The notes beneath the pieces are model-generated. The model had not been told where the DNA came from. It saw only the letters and a list, made by a program, of their open reading frames with translations, and did not search any database. A DNA stretch of 64,000 bases from Prevotella sp. 10(H) (lineage in GTDB: Bacteria; Bacteroidota; Bacteroidia; Bacteroidales; Dysgonomonadaceae): NCBI RefSeq assembly GCF_000711235.1, contig NZ_JOMI01000007.1, positions 434,001-498,000 on the forward strand, in the 5' to 3' direction. This document shows positions 16,085 through 25,039 of the stretch, piece by piece (within the stretch, counting starts at the first letter, position 1; every line of letters starts with the position of its first letter). Both the position numbers and the translations under genes were made by a program.

Positions 16085-19000
16085 TTAAAATTCAATATTT
16101 ACACCCAAAGTATATCTGCGAGCTTGCGGATATCCATCACCTATAGCATACCCCCTCGAATCTACCATGGAAGCATCCACAAGTTTGTCGGATTTCTGCC
16201 ATTGCCACACATTATATGCAGTTGCGAATACATATAATCTGTCTAATTTCAAGGTTTTCTTTAGCCATTTGCGGTCGAAATTATATGAAAGCGTGATATC
16301 ATTGATCTTCCAGTAACTTCCGTTTTCCCACCACATCGATGATTGGTTGCGGAAAGCGTATGTAGGAGATAATCCATCTGCATGAGGTATTATCGACGGA
16401 TAGTAACCATTTGGATTTGTTGTAGACCAGAAGTCATAATCAGGTATGTTTATCATGGCCATATGCGCCCAGTCTGCCCCTCTGTTATACCTGTCCAGTA
16501 CTTGTTGATTTACTTCATCGTAAACATCGCGGCCAAAGACAAAATGTGTATTTACTCTCAATTGCCATTCTTTGTAGCCGAGGTTAATGTTAAAGTGTCC
16601 GGCAACTTTAGGGTTCGGATCGTATTCTGCCAAGACTACGTCCTGATCGGAGTTGTCTGATACCAGATAGTCGCCTGATACATCACGCCACATAGGATAG
16701 CCGGGAACCGCCTTACCCCATATTCCGCCTTTTGTAGGATCAAGAGCTTGTCCGGTGAAAGGATTCACAGGCAGATCGTCGAGGCTCCTTAACGGACCTT
16801 CGTAGATTAAACCTCTGAATAAAGGACCCGGTTTTCCTACTACATAACCATATTTATCGGTCAGGTAATCCCTGTTGTCGTTAGGTAGCTTGGTTATTAC
16901 ATTTGTATTATGTGCCAGCCCTGCTGTGAGTTGTAAGGTTAAATCATTATTGCGAGGAAATACATGTGCATCTACCGATATTTCCCAACCTGTATTACGT
17001 ATTCCGGCTACATTCGATTTTACTTGTTCGAAACCTGTATAACCCGGGAATTTAACATCGAATAATAAGTCTTCTGTATTTTTATTGTAATAGTTGGCTG
17101 ATACGTAAAGCCTGTTTTTGAAGAATTCCAGATCGATACCGAGGTCGGTTTGTATACTGGTTTCCCAAGATAAGTTATTATCAGCAAGATTTTTGAAGTT
17201 TTGTATGGCGGATGGTACACCATTATATCCGCTAGGATTCAGGTTACCGGTACCTACATATGGTTTATCGAAACCATTATAGCCCATTTTATACATATTA
17301 TAACGTAAGTAGTTATCAGCGAACTGCTTTCCGTTACGTCCTATCGTGTATTTTAGTTTGGCAAACGATAGCCAGTCTTCAGCAAACTTCATGAAAGATT
17401 CTTCGCTTACTATCCAGAATATACCACCCGAATAGAAATTACCCCAGCGGTTGTTCTTGCCAAATCTTGAAGAAGCATCCCTACGGTAGTTAAAATCTAA
17501 CTGGTAACGATCCATAAAGCGATAGCCCAAACGTGTCCAGTAGCTTAACATCGCATTCTCACCTATAGTCGTTTCATACTTCTTTAATTCACTTTGTTTG
17601 TATCCGTTAATAGTTTTTATCATATCGCCGGAACCACCTTCAGCCTCCATAGTCATAGACTCGGTACGGTTATACTCGTAAGACGTACCCAACAGGAAAT
17701 TTAAATTGTGATCTTTTCCTATGTAGCCTGTATAATTCAGATAGTGTTCCATATTTGTTCCTAAACGCTCATTCTGATCACTCTTAGCTTTTCCCAGTTT
17801 TTCTTTATTCAGGGTAGACGGCTGAAATTCATTACGTTTCTGATTATAATATACCACACTAACCTGAGAGTTGAATCCGACTCCTTTCCAAAGGTCTACA
17901 TTTAAGATATTTGTAGCCTGTACATTTATAGTCCGGTCAGTCCGGTAATAATCTTCGAGCGAGCCTTTAAGGAAATGCATTTGTTCTGGAGTCAGCGTCA
18001 AAAGAGAAGAGTTCATTTCCGACGGTTTTACAGGGAAATTGCCACGTGAATTATGGTCTGAAGCTCCCGGTTCCCTATCCAGATACGAAGCGTTTATAAT
18101 TGTCTGGTTTCTTACCCTTTGCCAAGGTTTCTGAGATATATTCGCATTAAGGGTATATCTCTTTAATCCGGTATTTTTTATAATACCTTCTTCATCATAA
18201 TATCCTATTCCTAAGCGGTAATTCAAATCTTCGGAACCTCCCCTTATTGAGGCATCATATATCTGTTGTATAGCTGTCTGATAGAAAAGATCCTGATAAT
18301 CCATATTGTTATTAAACGATGGATTTAAACTATCGGTAAGGATAATAGGAAGAGCTTCTCTCCATGATTCATATCCCCACGTATCATATATAAGCCCCAT
18401 TTTCATTCTCCTTTCGGCTGCACCTATAGGAGTCTTTGCTAGTTCGGGGCGTACATTTATACTGGTAGAGGCTTTAAGGGTTACTTTCATCTTACCTACC
18501 TCTCCTTTTTTAGTCTTAATAATGATTACACCGTTTGCACCACGCGAACCATAAATGGCTGCGGCCGATGCATCTTTCAGTATGTCTATTGATTCTATGT
18601 CTTCCACATTCAATGAGGCCAGATAATCGTTATTGGTTTTGCCATATCCTGCTACCTCCTCCAGTGTCGTCGGTACACCGTCTATCACATAAAGAGGATT
18701 ACTGAATTGGTTTGCTTCACCCAAACTTCCCGAGATGACAGCATTTCCACGAAGTTGAAGACCACCCATACCACCTGGAGAACCTCCGAGATTCATCGAT
18801 ACAACACCCGTTACCTTTCCGGCAAGCAGGTCGGTGAGGCTGGCTGTAGGAAGATTGGCTAATTCTTTAGCATCTACACTGGCTACAGTACCTGTTGTAA
18901 ACTTCTTCTGTACTGATTGGTAGCCGATAACGACCACATCGTCCAGATCGGTAGACTCTTCTTCTAGTATAATGTTCATAGAAGTTCGGCTGCCGACTTT

Positions 19001-19585
19001 TTCCTCGGCTTTAGTATAACCTATCGATGAAAACTGGAGAACGGCATTCGGTCCGGATACCGTAATGGAAAAACTACCGTCAGCATCGGTATGCACACCG
19101 TTTGTAGTACCTTTTTCAACAACAGTAACACCTATAATGGGTTCTCCTGTCTTTGTTTTGACAGTTCCGGTAACAGTATTTTTCTGTTGCTCTTCTTTTA
19201 TACTATTTATGGCCATACTTTCGGGATTAACTCCGTTTTTGAACAGTATCACCTGTCGGTCTACTATTCTATAGCCCGAATAGTTTTTATCGAGTATTTT
19301 GTCTAAAACTTCATTGATTGTAGCTTTTTTGACAGATACATTTACACGTTTATTAACATTTACGGCCTCATCATTGTAGAAAAAAATGTATTCACTTTGG
19401 TTTTCAATTTCATAAAAAACATCTTTCAGAGTTTTGTTCTGAACTTTCAAAGAGAGCATCGTGTTCTGACTGTGAGTAGCGGAAGCCACTCCAATGCTGA
19501 GGAACATCAAAAAAACACCTATTTTCATAATTCGAAAGTATTTTTTTAATTTACATGAATTGCTTTTTCTTAAGAATTGTTTCAT
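16085..19585 (-). CDS. SusC-like TonB-dependent transporter with STN domain (PUL 1)
   Basis: A 1166-residue outer-membrane importer. In order: signal region with hydrophobic stretch about 20-38; STN domain (about 43-112, SLKVQNKTLKDVFYEIENQS) that signals to FecR; carboxypeptidase-D regulatory-like beta domain (about 138-215, TGTVKTKTGEPIIGVTVVEK); the SusC signature DDVVVIGYQSVQKK near 215; plug domain with LLAGKVTGVVSMN and DASAAAIYGSRGANGVIIIKT; then a 22-strand barrel ending GVNIEF with a terminal aromatic residue. The STN domain together with the upstream FecR and sigma genes predicts substrate-induced expression by trans-envelope signalling. Confidence 0.96.
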   Translation of the reverse strand: MKQFLRKSNSCKLKKYFRIMKIGVFLMFLSIGVASATHSQNTMLSLKVQNKTLKDVFYEIENQSEYIFFYNDEAVNVNKRVNVSVKKATINEVLDKILDKNYSGYRIVDRQVILFKNGVNPESMAINSIKEEQQKNTVTGTVKTKTGEPIIGVTVVEKGTTNGVHTDADGSFSITVSGPNAVLQFSSIGYTKAEEKVGSRTSMNIILEEESTDLDDVVVIGYQSVQKKFTTGTVASVDAKELANLPTASLTDLLAGKVTGVVSMNLGGSPGGMGGLQLRGNAVISGSLGEANQFSNPLYVIDGVPTTLEEVAGYGKTNNDYLASLNVEDIESIDILKDASAAAIYGSRGANGVIIIKTKKGEVGKMKVTLKASTSINVRPELAKTPIGAAERRMKMGLIYDTWGYESWREALPIILTDSLNPSFNNNMDYQDLFYQTAIQQIYDASIRGGSEDLNYRLGIGYYDEEGIIKNTGLKRYTLNANISQKPWQRVRNQTIINASYLDREPGASDHNSRGNFPVKPSEMNSSLLTLTPEQMHFLKGSLEDYYRTDRTINVQATNILNVDLWKGVGFNSQVSVVYYNQKRNEFQPSTLNKEKLGKAKSDQNERLGTNMEHYLNYTGYIGKDHNLNFLLGTSYEYNRTESMTMEAEGGSGDMIKTINGYKQSELKKYETTIGENAMLSYWTRLGYRFMDRYQLDFNYRRDASSRFGKNNRWGNFYSGGIFWIVSEESFMKFAEDWLSFAKLKYTIGRNGKQFADNYLRYNMYKMGYNGFDKPYVGTGNLNPSGYNGVPSAIQNFKNLADNNLSWETSIQTDLGIDLEFFKNRLYVSANYYNKNTEDLLFDVKFPGYTGFEQVKSNVAGIRNTGWEISVDAHVFPRNNDLTLQLTAGLAHNTNVITKLPNDNRDYLTDKYGYVVGKPGPLFRGLIYEGPLRSLDDLPVNPFTGQALDPTKGGIWGKAVPGYPMWRDVSGDYLVSDNSDQDVVLAEYDPNPKVAGHFNINLGYKEWQLRVNTHFVFGRDVYDEVNQQVLDRYNRGADWAHMAMINIPDYDFWSTTNPNGYYPSIIPHADGLSPTYAFRNQSSMWWENGSYWKINDITLSYNFDRKWLKKTLKLDRLYVFATAYNVWQWQKSDKLVDASMVDSRGYAIGDGYPQARRYTLGVNIEF

Positions 19586-19680
19586 AGAATTCCCTTAGAT
19601 TAAAGTTAATTAATTTTTCTTCTTTTTTAATTTAGTTAACATATTTTACCGGCTTCAAAAAACCCTTGTAACCTATGTCG

Positions 19681-19756
19681 GTGACAGGTAATTAATCATA
19701 AGCAAAATGTTTTTTAAGGTTTGTACTTGATTTGTATTGAGTTACAGGTTAATTAT
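19681..19756. repeat. Direct repeat upstream of SusC1
   Basis: GTGACAGGTAATTAAT (19681-19696) and GTTACAGGTTAATTAT (19741-19756) are two imperfect copies 60 bp apart between fecR and susC. They may be sigma-factor or regulator contacts for susC1 transcription; no TAnnTTTG box was found here, which fits control by the ECF sigma factor. Confidence 0.35.
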
Positions 19757-19766
19757 TTTTTTAATG

Positions 19767-20978
19767 CTAAGATTTTAATTCGATTTTTATATGCTTCTCG
19801 CTTATAATATATTTTATAGGAGCGGTTATCGATATATAATTGAGAACCTCTTCTATGCCTCCACCTAAATTTAATTTACCACTTACCTTGATGCTTTTAA
19901 TTGCATTACGGTCGTAAGAGAAAGTCATATTGTAATGTCTTTCCAGTTTTTGTAACACATTATCCAGACTTTCGCTCTTCAAGAGTAAATAACCTTGTAT
20001 CCATGATATATGATTGTTAACATCTACTTTTTGTATATTGACATCTTTTGATGATATTCCGTATGACAACATCTGGTTAGGTAATATCTCGTAGTCTCCT
20101 TTCAACTCATTACTTTTGACAGCTACCGAGCCTGAAACCAAGACTACCGACTGGAACGAGTCGTTATTATATGCAGATACATTCAGTTTTGTGCCCAATA
20201 CATTTACATCTATATGATTTGTCTTGATGATAAAGGGACAATTCTCATCTTTTGCTACATCGAGATATATTTCTCCCGAAACAAATATCTCCCTTTTATC
20301 GTTAGCAAATACCGCAGGATATATCAGATTACTTCCTGAATTGACCCAAATTTTAGTACCGTCGCTTAATGTTAGCGAAGCAGTCTTTCCGTAAGGGACC
20401 GTCAGTTGGTTTAGTTGTGGTTTGCTTTCATCTTCCGGCTTGGCAATCTGTTCAGCATGTATATTCGATGCTCCTTCCTTATCATATACAATATTGGAAC
20501 TGTCGGTTGCAATTTTTTCGTTGCTTGGCAGCGTTAGTATAATATGGTTGGAACGAAGCATGTTTTCATCCTTATCCATTTCTGTTATTATTGCAGCATA
20601 ATCTGTATCGGCCTTCTTCTTCTGATTGATAAAAAGAACCCAGTAACTTCCGGCCAGAATGGAAATCATAGCTGCAATAGAAGCACCACGCAACCATATT
20701 TTTCTGAATGTGCGGTGCGATGTTTTAACGTGAAGTGTATTTTGCTCAATCTTTTTCCATATCTCCATCTTATCATCCTGTGATAGTTTTGGTTCTACGA
20801 CTTTGAGCTTTTTTATTATATTTTTCAATGTTTCAGCGCTTATTTTTAGTTCTTCATCCCTGTTTATCTGGTTTTGCCAAAACGCGTCTGATTCCGTAGT
20901 GGGGTTTATTACCCATTGGATGAATGCGTCGTTGTCTAGCAGTGAAAGAATAATTTTATCAGAATGATTTGTTGACAT
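19767..20978 (-). CDS. FecR-family anti-sigma factor (PUL 1)
   Basis: A 403-residue inner-membrane regulator. The cytoplasmic N-terminal part (1-88) would bind the sigma factor; a single membrane helix follows (about 90-110, ASIAAMISILAGSYWVLFI); the periplasmic side carries the FecR domain (about 190-300, LSDGTKIWVNSGSNLIYP, YLDVAKDENCPFIIKT) and a C-terminal DUF4974 domain (about 320-400, NVLQKLERHYNMTFSYD). It receives the signal from the STN domain of SusC1, downstream. It follows the sigma gene with a gap of 135 bp. Confidence 0.93.
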   Translation of the reverse strand: MSTNHSDKIILSLLDNDAFIQWVINPTTESDAFWQNQINRDEELKISAETLKNIIKKLKVVEPKLSQDDKMEIWKKIEQNTLHVKTSHRTFRKIWLRGASIAAMISILAGSYWVLFINQKKKADTDYAAIITEMDKDENMLRSNHIILTLPSNEKIATDSSNIVYDKEGASNIHAEQIAKPEDESKPQLNQLTVPYGKTASLTLSDGTKIWVNSGSNLIYPAVFANDKREIFVSGEIYLDVAKDENCPFIIKTNHIDVNVLGTKLNVSAYNNDSFQSVVLVSGSVAVKSNELKGDYEILPNQMLSYGISSKDVNIQKVDVNNHISWIQGYLLLKSESLDNVLQKLERHYNMTFSYDRNAIKSIKVSGKLNLGGGIEEVLNYISITAPIKYIISEKHIKIELKS

Positions 20979-21113
20979 ACCAAATAATTATTTAATGAGT
21001 AAACGATTTGAATAATCAAATTGTACTCAATAATTTGAAAAAAAATGCGAATCAATGAAAAAGAAAGATTTTCCCTGATATAAGAAGGTCTGAACTACGA
21101 TTAATCTGTAATT

Positions 21114-21713
21114 TTAGTTGAAAACCTTAAGAAAGATCAAGATGAATACGGAGAAGTCTATATTCTCCCTTATTTTTGTAATAGACCTGTGTATAAGGTT
21201 GCGCGCCGATTGGTAGTTAATACCCAAAAGTTGCGAGATTTCTTCATAAGACATATCTTGTTGAAATCTCAGATAGATCGCTTCTTTTTGTCTCGGATTT
21301 AGCATTTCCAGAACTTTTTGGAACTTCTCCCTTATCTCTTCATTTATTTCTTCCTGCTCATCGTCGTCTCCATACTGGTAGGTAGCAATAAAAGGCAGAT
21401 CTTCAGGCGAGAAATAAGCCAAACGTTTATTTCTGGATATAGTGTCGATCAATAAATTTTTTAAGGAAAGCAAAAGATAGAATTTCGGATTGGATGTCGC
21501 AGATAGTGAAGATCGCTTATTATATAATTTAACAAATAAATCCTGTATGCAATCTTTTACTATATCCTCATCAGAAACAAATTTCATTCCATATTTAAAC
21601 AGGGGATCCGAGAATGTTTCGAAGAGCAAAGCGAAAGATTGATTATCTCCTTCTCTGAAATCGTTCCAGATTTCTACAAAATTCAAATCTGCAGCCTTCA
21701 ATTTATTGTTCAA
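21114..21713 (-). CDS. ECF RNA polymerase sigma factor (PUL 1)
   Basis: A 199-residue sigma-70 family factor of the Bacteroidetes type linked to FecR. Region 2 covers about 25-95 (LFETFSDPLFKYGMKFVSDE, KDCIQDLFVKLYNKR) and region 4 about 130-185 (LNPRQKEAIYLRFQQDMSYE, then GINYQSARNLIHRSITKI). It should direct transcription of the SusC1 operon when FecR releases it. No ATG start exists: an in-frame TAA lies just upstream, and the candidates are TTG codons at 21713, 21701 or 21686. I kept the longest. A TAnnTTTG box at 21720-21727 would make the 21713 start leaderless, so a later TTG is possible. Confidence 0.9.
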   Translation of the reverse strand: MNNKLKAADLNFVEIWNDFREGDNQSFALLFETFSDPLFKYGMKFVSDEDIVKDCIQDLFVKLYNKRSSLSATSNPKFYLLLSLKNLLIDTISRNKRLAYFSPEDLPFIATYQYGDDDEQEEINEEIREKFQKVLEMLNPRQKEAIYLRFQQDMSYEEISQLLGINYQSARNLIHRSITKIRENIDFSVFILIFLKVFN

Positions 21714-22027
21714 TTTTTACAAAAATAAACATTTTAAGTTTTAGAATGAAATTTTACGGTTATATTCTAAGGATATATATGACATTGAAAAATCAGATTT
21801 AGTCATATATGGCTTATCTTTTTATCCCGTTCCTGTTGGTGATATGTTTAATGCTTTAATATTCAGTATAGTGGTATCTTCTATCCATGACAGAGACAGT
21901 ATATGAGGCTGACAAAAGCGTTTCGCTCTGTGCCAATTTATAGTCATGTAATATAACAACCGATAAAATAATATATGTTTGTAATTGGAAAGAATCTCGT
22001 GGATTACCCTTAAACTATAATATAAAG
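21714..22027. other. Divergent intergenic region, sigma factor / GH92
   Basis: This 314-bp region separates the minus-strand sigma gene from GH92. It has a minus-strand TATTTTTG at 21720-21727 and a plus-strand TATGTTTG at 21974-21981. No ORF over 20 codons looks real. Nothing else was recognised. Confidence 0.5.
21974..21981 (+). promoter_or_regulatory. -7 box for GH92
   Basis: TATGTTTG matches TAnnTTTG; the ATG at 22028 follows a UTR of about 40 nt. Confidence 0.55.
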
Positions 22028-24322
22028 ATGAAAAAAAAATCTCTCAGTAAACTTTTCCTTTCATTAGGACTGATTCTTATAGCATTGACCTCGAATGCTC
22101 AGCAGAAAACAGAACCTGTCGATTATGTAAGCATATTGACAGGAACTTTATCAAAATTTGAATTGTCGACCGGAAATACATATCCTGCCATAGCTCGGCC
22201 ATGGGGAATGAACTTCTGGGTGCCGCAGACAGGCGAGATGGGAAGCGGATGGACCTATGTCTACACTGCTGACAAAATACGAGGATTTAAGCAAACTCAT
22301 CAGCCAAGCCCGTGGATGAATGATTATGGCCAGTTTTCTATAATGCCGATAGTAGATAAGCCTGTATTTAATCAGGATAAGCGTGCGAGCTGGTTTTCTC
22401 ATAAATCAGAGATAGCAAAGCCTTATTATTATAAAGTATATCTTGCTGACTCAGATATAACAACCGAAATAACGCCGACAGACCGTGCCGCTATGTTTCG
22501 TTTTACATTTCCAGAGACGGATAATTCATATGTAGTTGTAGATGCTTTCGACAGGGGCTCCTATGTGAAGATCATTCCGGAACAAAATAAAATCATAGGG
22601 TATACTACACGGAATAGTGGGGGAGTACCTGAAAATTTCAAGAATTACTTTGTAGTAATTTTTGATAAGCCATTTACATACAAGGCTACAGTAGGTGATG
22701 ATGAAATTCGTAAAAATGAATTGGAAGCAAAAGAAAATCATACCGGAGCAATTATTGGTTTTTCTACAAAAAGAGGAGAGATTGTGCATGCGCGCGTGGC
22801 TTCATCATTCATTAGTTATGAGCAGGCTGAATTGAACCTTAAAGAATTAGCAAGCGATAACTTCGATCAGATAGCAGAAAAAGGACGCAATATATGGAAC
22901 GAAACATTAGGCCGTATAGAAGTTAACGATGATAATGTAGATAATCTGCGTACATTCTATTCCTGTTTTTATCGTTCGGTATTGTTCCCGCGTAGCTTTT
23001 ACGAAATAGATTCGAAAGGAGATATTGTACATTACAGTCCTTACAATGGCGAAGTGCTTCCGGGATATATGTTTACCGATACAGGATTTTGGGATACGTT
23101 CCGTTGCCTCTTCCCGTTTCTTAATCTGATGTATCCGTCGATGAACGAAAAGATGCAGGAAGGATTGGTAAATGCCTATAAAGAAAGTGGTTTCTTACCG
23201 GAATGGGCCAGTCCCGGGCATCGTAATATTATGGTTGGCAATAATTCGGCATCCGTAGTGTCCGATGCTTATATGAAAGGTCTTAGGGGATATGATATAG
23301 AAACATTATGGGAAGCATTAAAGCATGATGCGAATAATGTTCATCCGAAAGTATCGGCTACCGGACGATTGGGTTATCAGCATTACAACAAATTAGGTTA
23401 TATCCCGAACGATGTCAATATTGGACAGAACGGAGCCCGCACTTTGGAATATGCCTATAACGACTGGACGATATATCAATTAGGCAGGGCTTTGGGTAAA
23501 CCAGAGAGCGAGATAAAGATATATGCCGATAGGGCGATGAATTATAAGAATCTATATAATCCGCAGTTCAAGTTAATGACCGGTCGTAGCGAGAATGGAG
23601 AATTCGATAAGAATTTTAAAGCTGAAGACTGGAGCAACGTATTTTGTGAAGGGAACAGCTGGCACTGGAGTTTCTGTGTCTTCCACGACCCTAAAGGTCT
23701 TATAGATATTATGGGCGGTAAGAAGGAGTTCAATACGATGATGGATTCCGTATTTATTGTGCCGGGAAGTAAAGGTATGCAGAGTAGGAGAGTAATCCAC
23801 GAAATGAGGGAGATGCAGGTGATGGATATGGGACAATATGCACATGGAAATCAGCCGATACAACATATGGTTTATCTGTACAACTATTCCGGAGAACCGT
23901 GGAAATCGCAGTATTGGGTTCGTGAAATAATGGATAAATTATATAATCCGAATCCTGACGGTTATTGTGGAGACGAAGATAATGGCCAGACATCGGCTTG
24001 GTATGTTTTTTCGGCTTTAGGTTTCTATCCTGTATGTCCGGGTACTGATGAATATATTATCGGGTCGCCCTTATTCAAATCGGTAACACTTAATCTCGAA
24101 AATGGGAAAAAAGTAATAATCAAAACAGATAATAACAGCAAAAAGAATAGATATATATCTTCTATCAGTGTAAATAAGAAGACTCATACTAAGAATTATT
24201 TCACGCATGATGTCCTTCTCAAAGGCGCTACAATAAATTACATCATGAGCGAATCACCTAATAAGAACAGAGGAATAAATGAATTGGATTATCCATATTC
24301 CTTCTCTAACGAGATGAATTAA
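22028..24322 (+). CDS. GH92 alpha-1,2-mannosidase-type glycoside hydrolase
   Basis: A 764-residue secreted exo-alpha-mannosidase family member. A signal peptide (about 1-24, ending SNAQ) precedes an N-terminal beta-sandwich (to about 260) and the (alpha/alpha)6 catalytic domain. Family landmarks are FYSCFYRSVLFPRSFYEID near 316, GYMFTDTGFWDTFRCLFPF near 347, GFLPEWASPGHRNIMVGNN near 391, and GDEDNGQTSAWYVFSALGFY near 656. GH92 enzymes are calcium-dependent and invert; the LPEW Glu and the GDEDNGQ acids lie where the family has catalytic and metal roles. Linkage (1,2, 1,3 or other) cannot be read. It is divergent from the PUL 1 sigma gene and likely serves that locus. Confidence 0.95.
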   Translation: MKKKSLSKLFLSLGLILIALTSNAQQKTEPVDYVSILTGTLSKFELSTGNTYPAIARPWGMNFWVPQTGEMGSGWTYVYTADKIRGFKQTHQPSPWMNDYGQFSIMPIVDKPVFNQDKRASWFSHKSEIAKPYYYKVYLADSDITTEITPTDRAAMFRFTFPETDNSYVVVDAFDRGSYVKIIPEQNKIIGYTTRNSGGVPENFKNYFVVIFDKPFTYKATVGDDEIRKNELEAKENHTGAIIGFSTKRGEIVHARVASSFISYEQAELNLKELASDNFDQIAEKGRNIWNETLGRIEVNDDNVDNLRTFYSCFYRSVLFPRSFYEIDSKGDIVHYSPYNGEVLPGYMFTDTGFWDTFRCLFPFLNLMYPSMNEKMQEGLVNAYKESGFLPEWASPGHRNIMVGNNSASVVSDAYMKGLRGYDIETLWEALKHDANNVHPKVSATGRLGYQHYNKLGYIPNDVNIGQNGARTLEYAYNDWTIYQLGRALGKPESEIKIYADRAMNYKNLYNPQFKLMTGRSENGEFDKNFKAEDWSNVFCEGNSWHWSFCVFHDPKGLIDIMGGKKEFNTMMDSVFIVPGSKGMQSRRVIHEMREMQVMDMGQYAHGNQPIQHMVYLYNYSGEPWKSQYWVREIMDKLYNPNPDGYCGDEDNGQTSAWYVFSALGFYPVCPGTDEYIIGSPLFKSVTLNLENGKKVIIKTDNNSKKNRYISSISVNKKTHTKNYFTHDVLLKGATINYIMSESPNKNRGINELDYPYSFSNEMN

Positions 24323-24341
24323 AAAAGTGTCTTAAAATACC

Positions 24342-24387
24342 AAAAGAGTATATAAATACGCCATGGCGCATTTATATACTCTTTTTT
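24342..24387 (+). terminator. Terminator after GH92
   Basis: A 20-bp stem with one mismatch (24342-24361 with 24366-24385) and a 4-nt loop ends in T6. It closes the GH92 transcript, so what follows needs its own promoter. Confidence 0.9.
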
Positions 24388-24455
24388 GCAAGTTTTTTTA
24401 CTGCTATATTTTTTATATTAATTAATATTGTGTGTTAATTTTTTTAGTTTTTATG

Positions 24456-24463
24456 TATATTTG
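24456..24463 (+). promoter_or_regulatory. -7 box upstream of the AG repeat
   Basis: TATATTTG is a full match to TAnnTTTG. Transcription would start near 24470 and run through the AG repeat to the terminator at 24803 or on into SusC2. Confidence 0.5.
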
Positions 24464-24593
24464 CGTTTCATAAATCTGAAAATACTTTAAATTTTTCTTC
24501 TTATATATGTATATAACCTCAAAAAATATACAAATTATAACAATTATAAATGCTATTTTTTCTTCTGAAAATTTGGCACTTAACACTATTTTA

Positions 24594-24660
<67 letters not shown>

Positions 24661-24758
24661 ATGACACAAGCTCACGCACACAAAGTTTAAAGAAAAAAGT
24701 TTTAATAAGCAATAATGCAGGTATTATAAAAAATATTCTGCATCAATTTTCTGTGTCC

Positions 24759-24803
24759 AAAAGCCGCATCGGGGGAAATGATTTTTTCCCGGTGCGGCTT
24801 TTT
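24759..24803 (+). terminator. Terminator after the AG-repeat unit
   Basis: A strong G+C-rich stem (AAAAGCCGCATCGGG with CCCGGTGCGGCTTTT, one or two bulges) ends in T5. There is no gene between the previous terminator and this one. Confidence 0.85.
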
Positions 24804-25039
24804 CATATCCCTATCCCTGATGTTTAGGCTTATAATTGATAATTAAACATATACCTGTTAATCAGATTAATAACCTAAATATTGTGCCTATGGAGAAATG
24901 AAAAAGAAAAAAAGGAGATAATACATTATATGTGCATCTTATACTAAAGACCCAGATTAACACATCACATATAATTGATATTCATTCTCCTATATCAAAA
25001 AAGAAAAAAATACAAATCACTAACTTTAATTAATCTATT

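Noticed and set aside
24885-24960. Short frame with AAAAAGGAGA before ATG in the SusC2 leader
   Set aside because: It is only five codons (Met-Cys-Ile-Leu-Tyr) and its spacing to the SD-like sequence is too long; no hairpin partner was seen.
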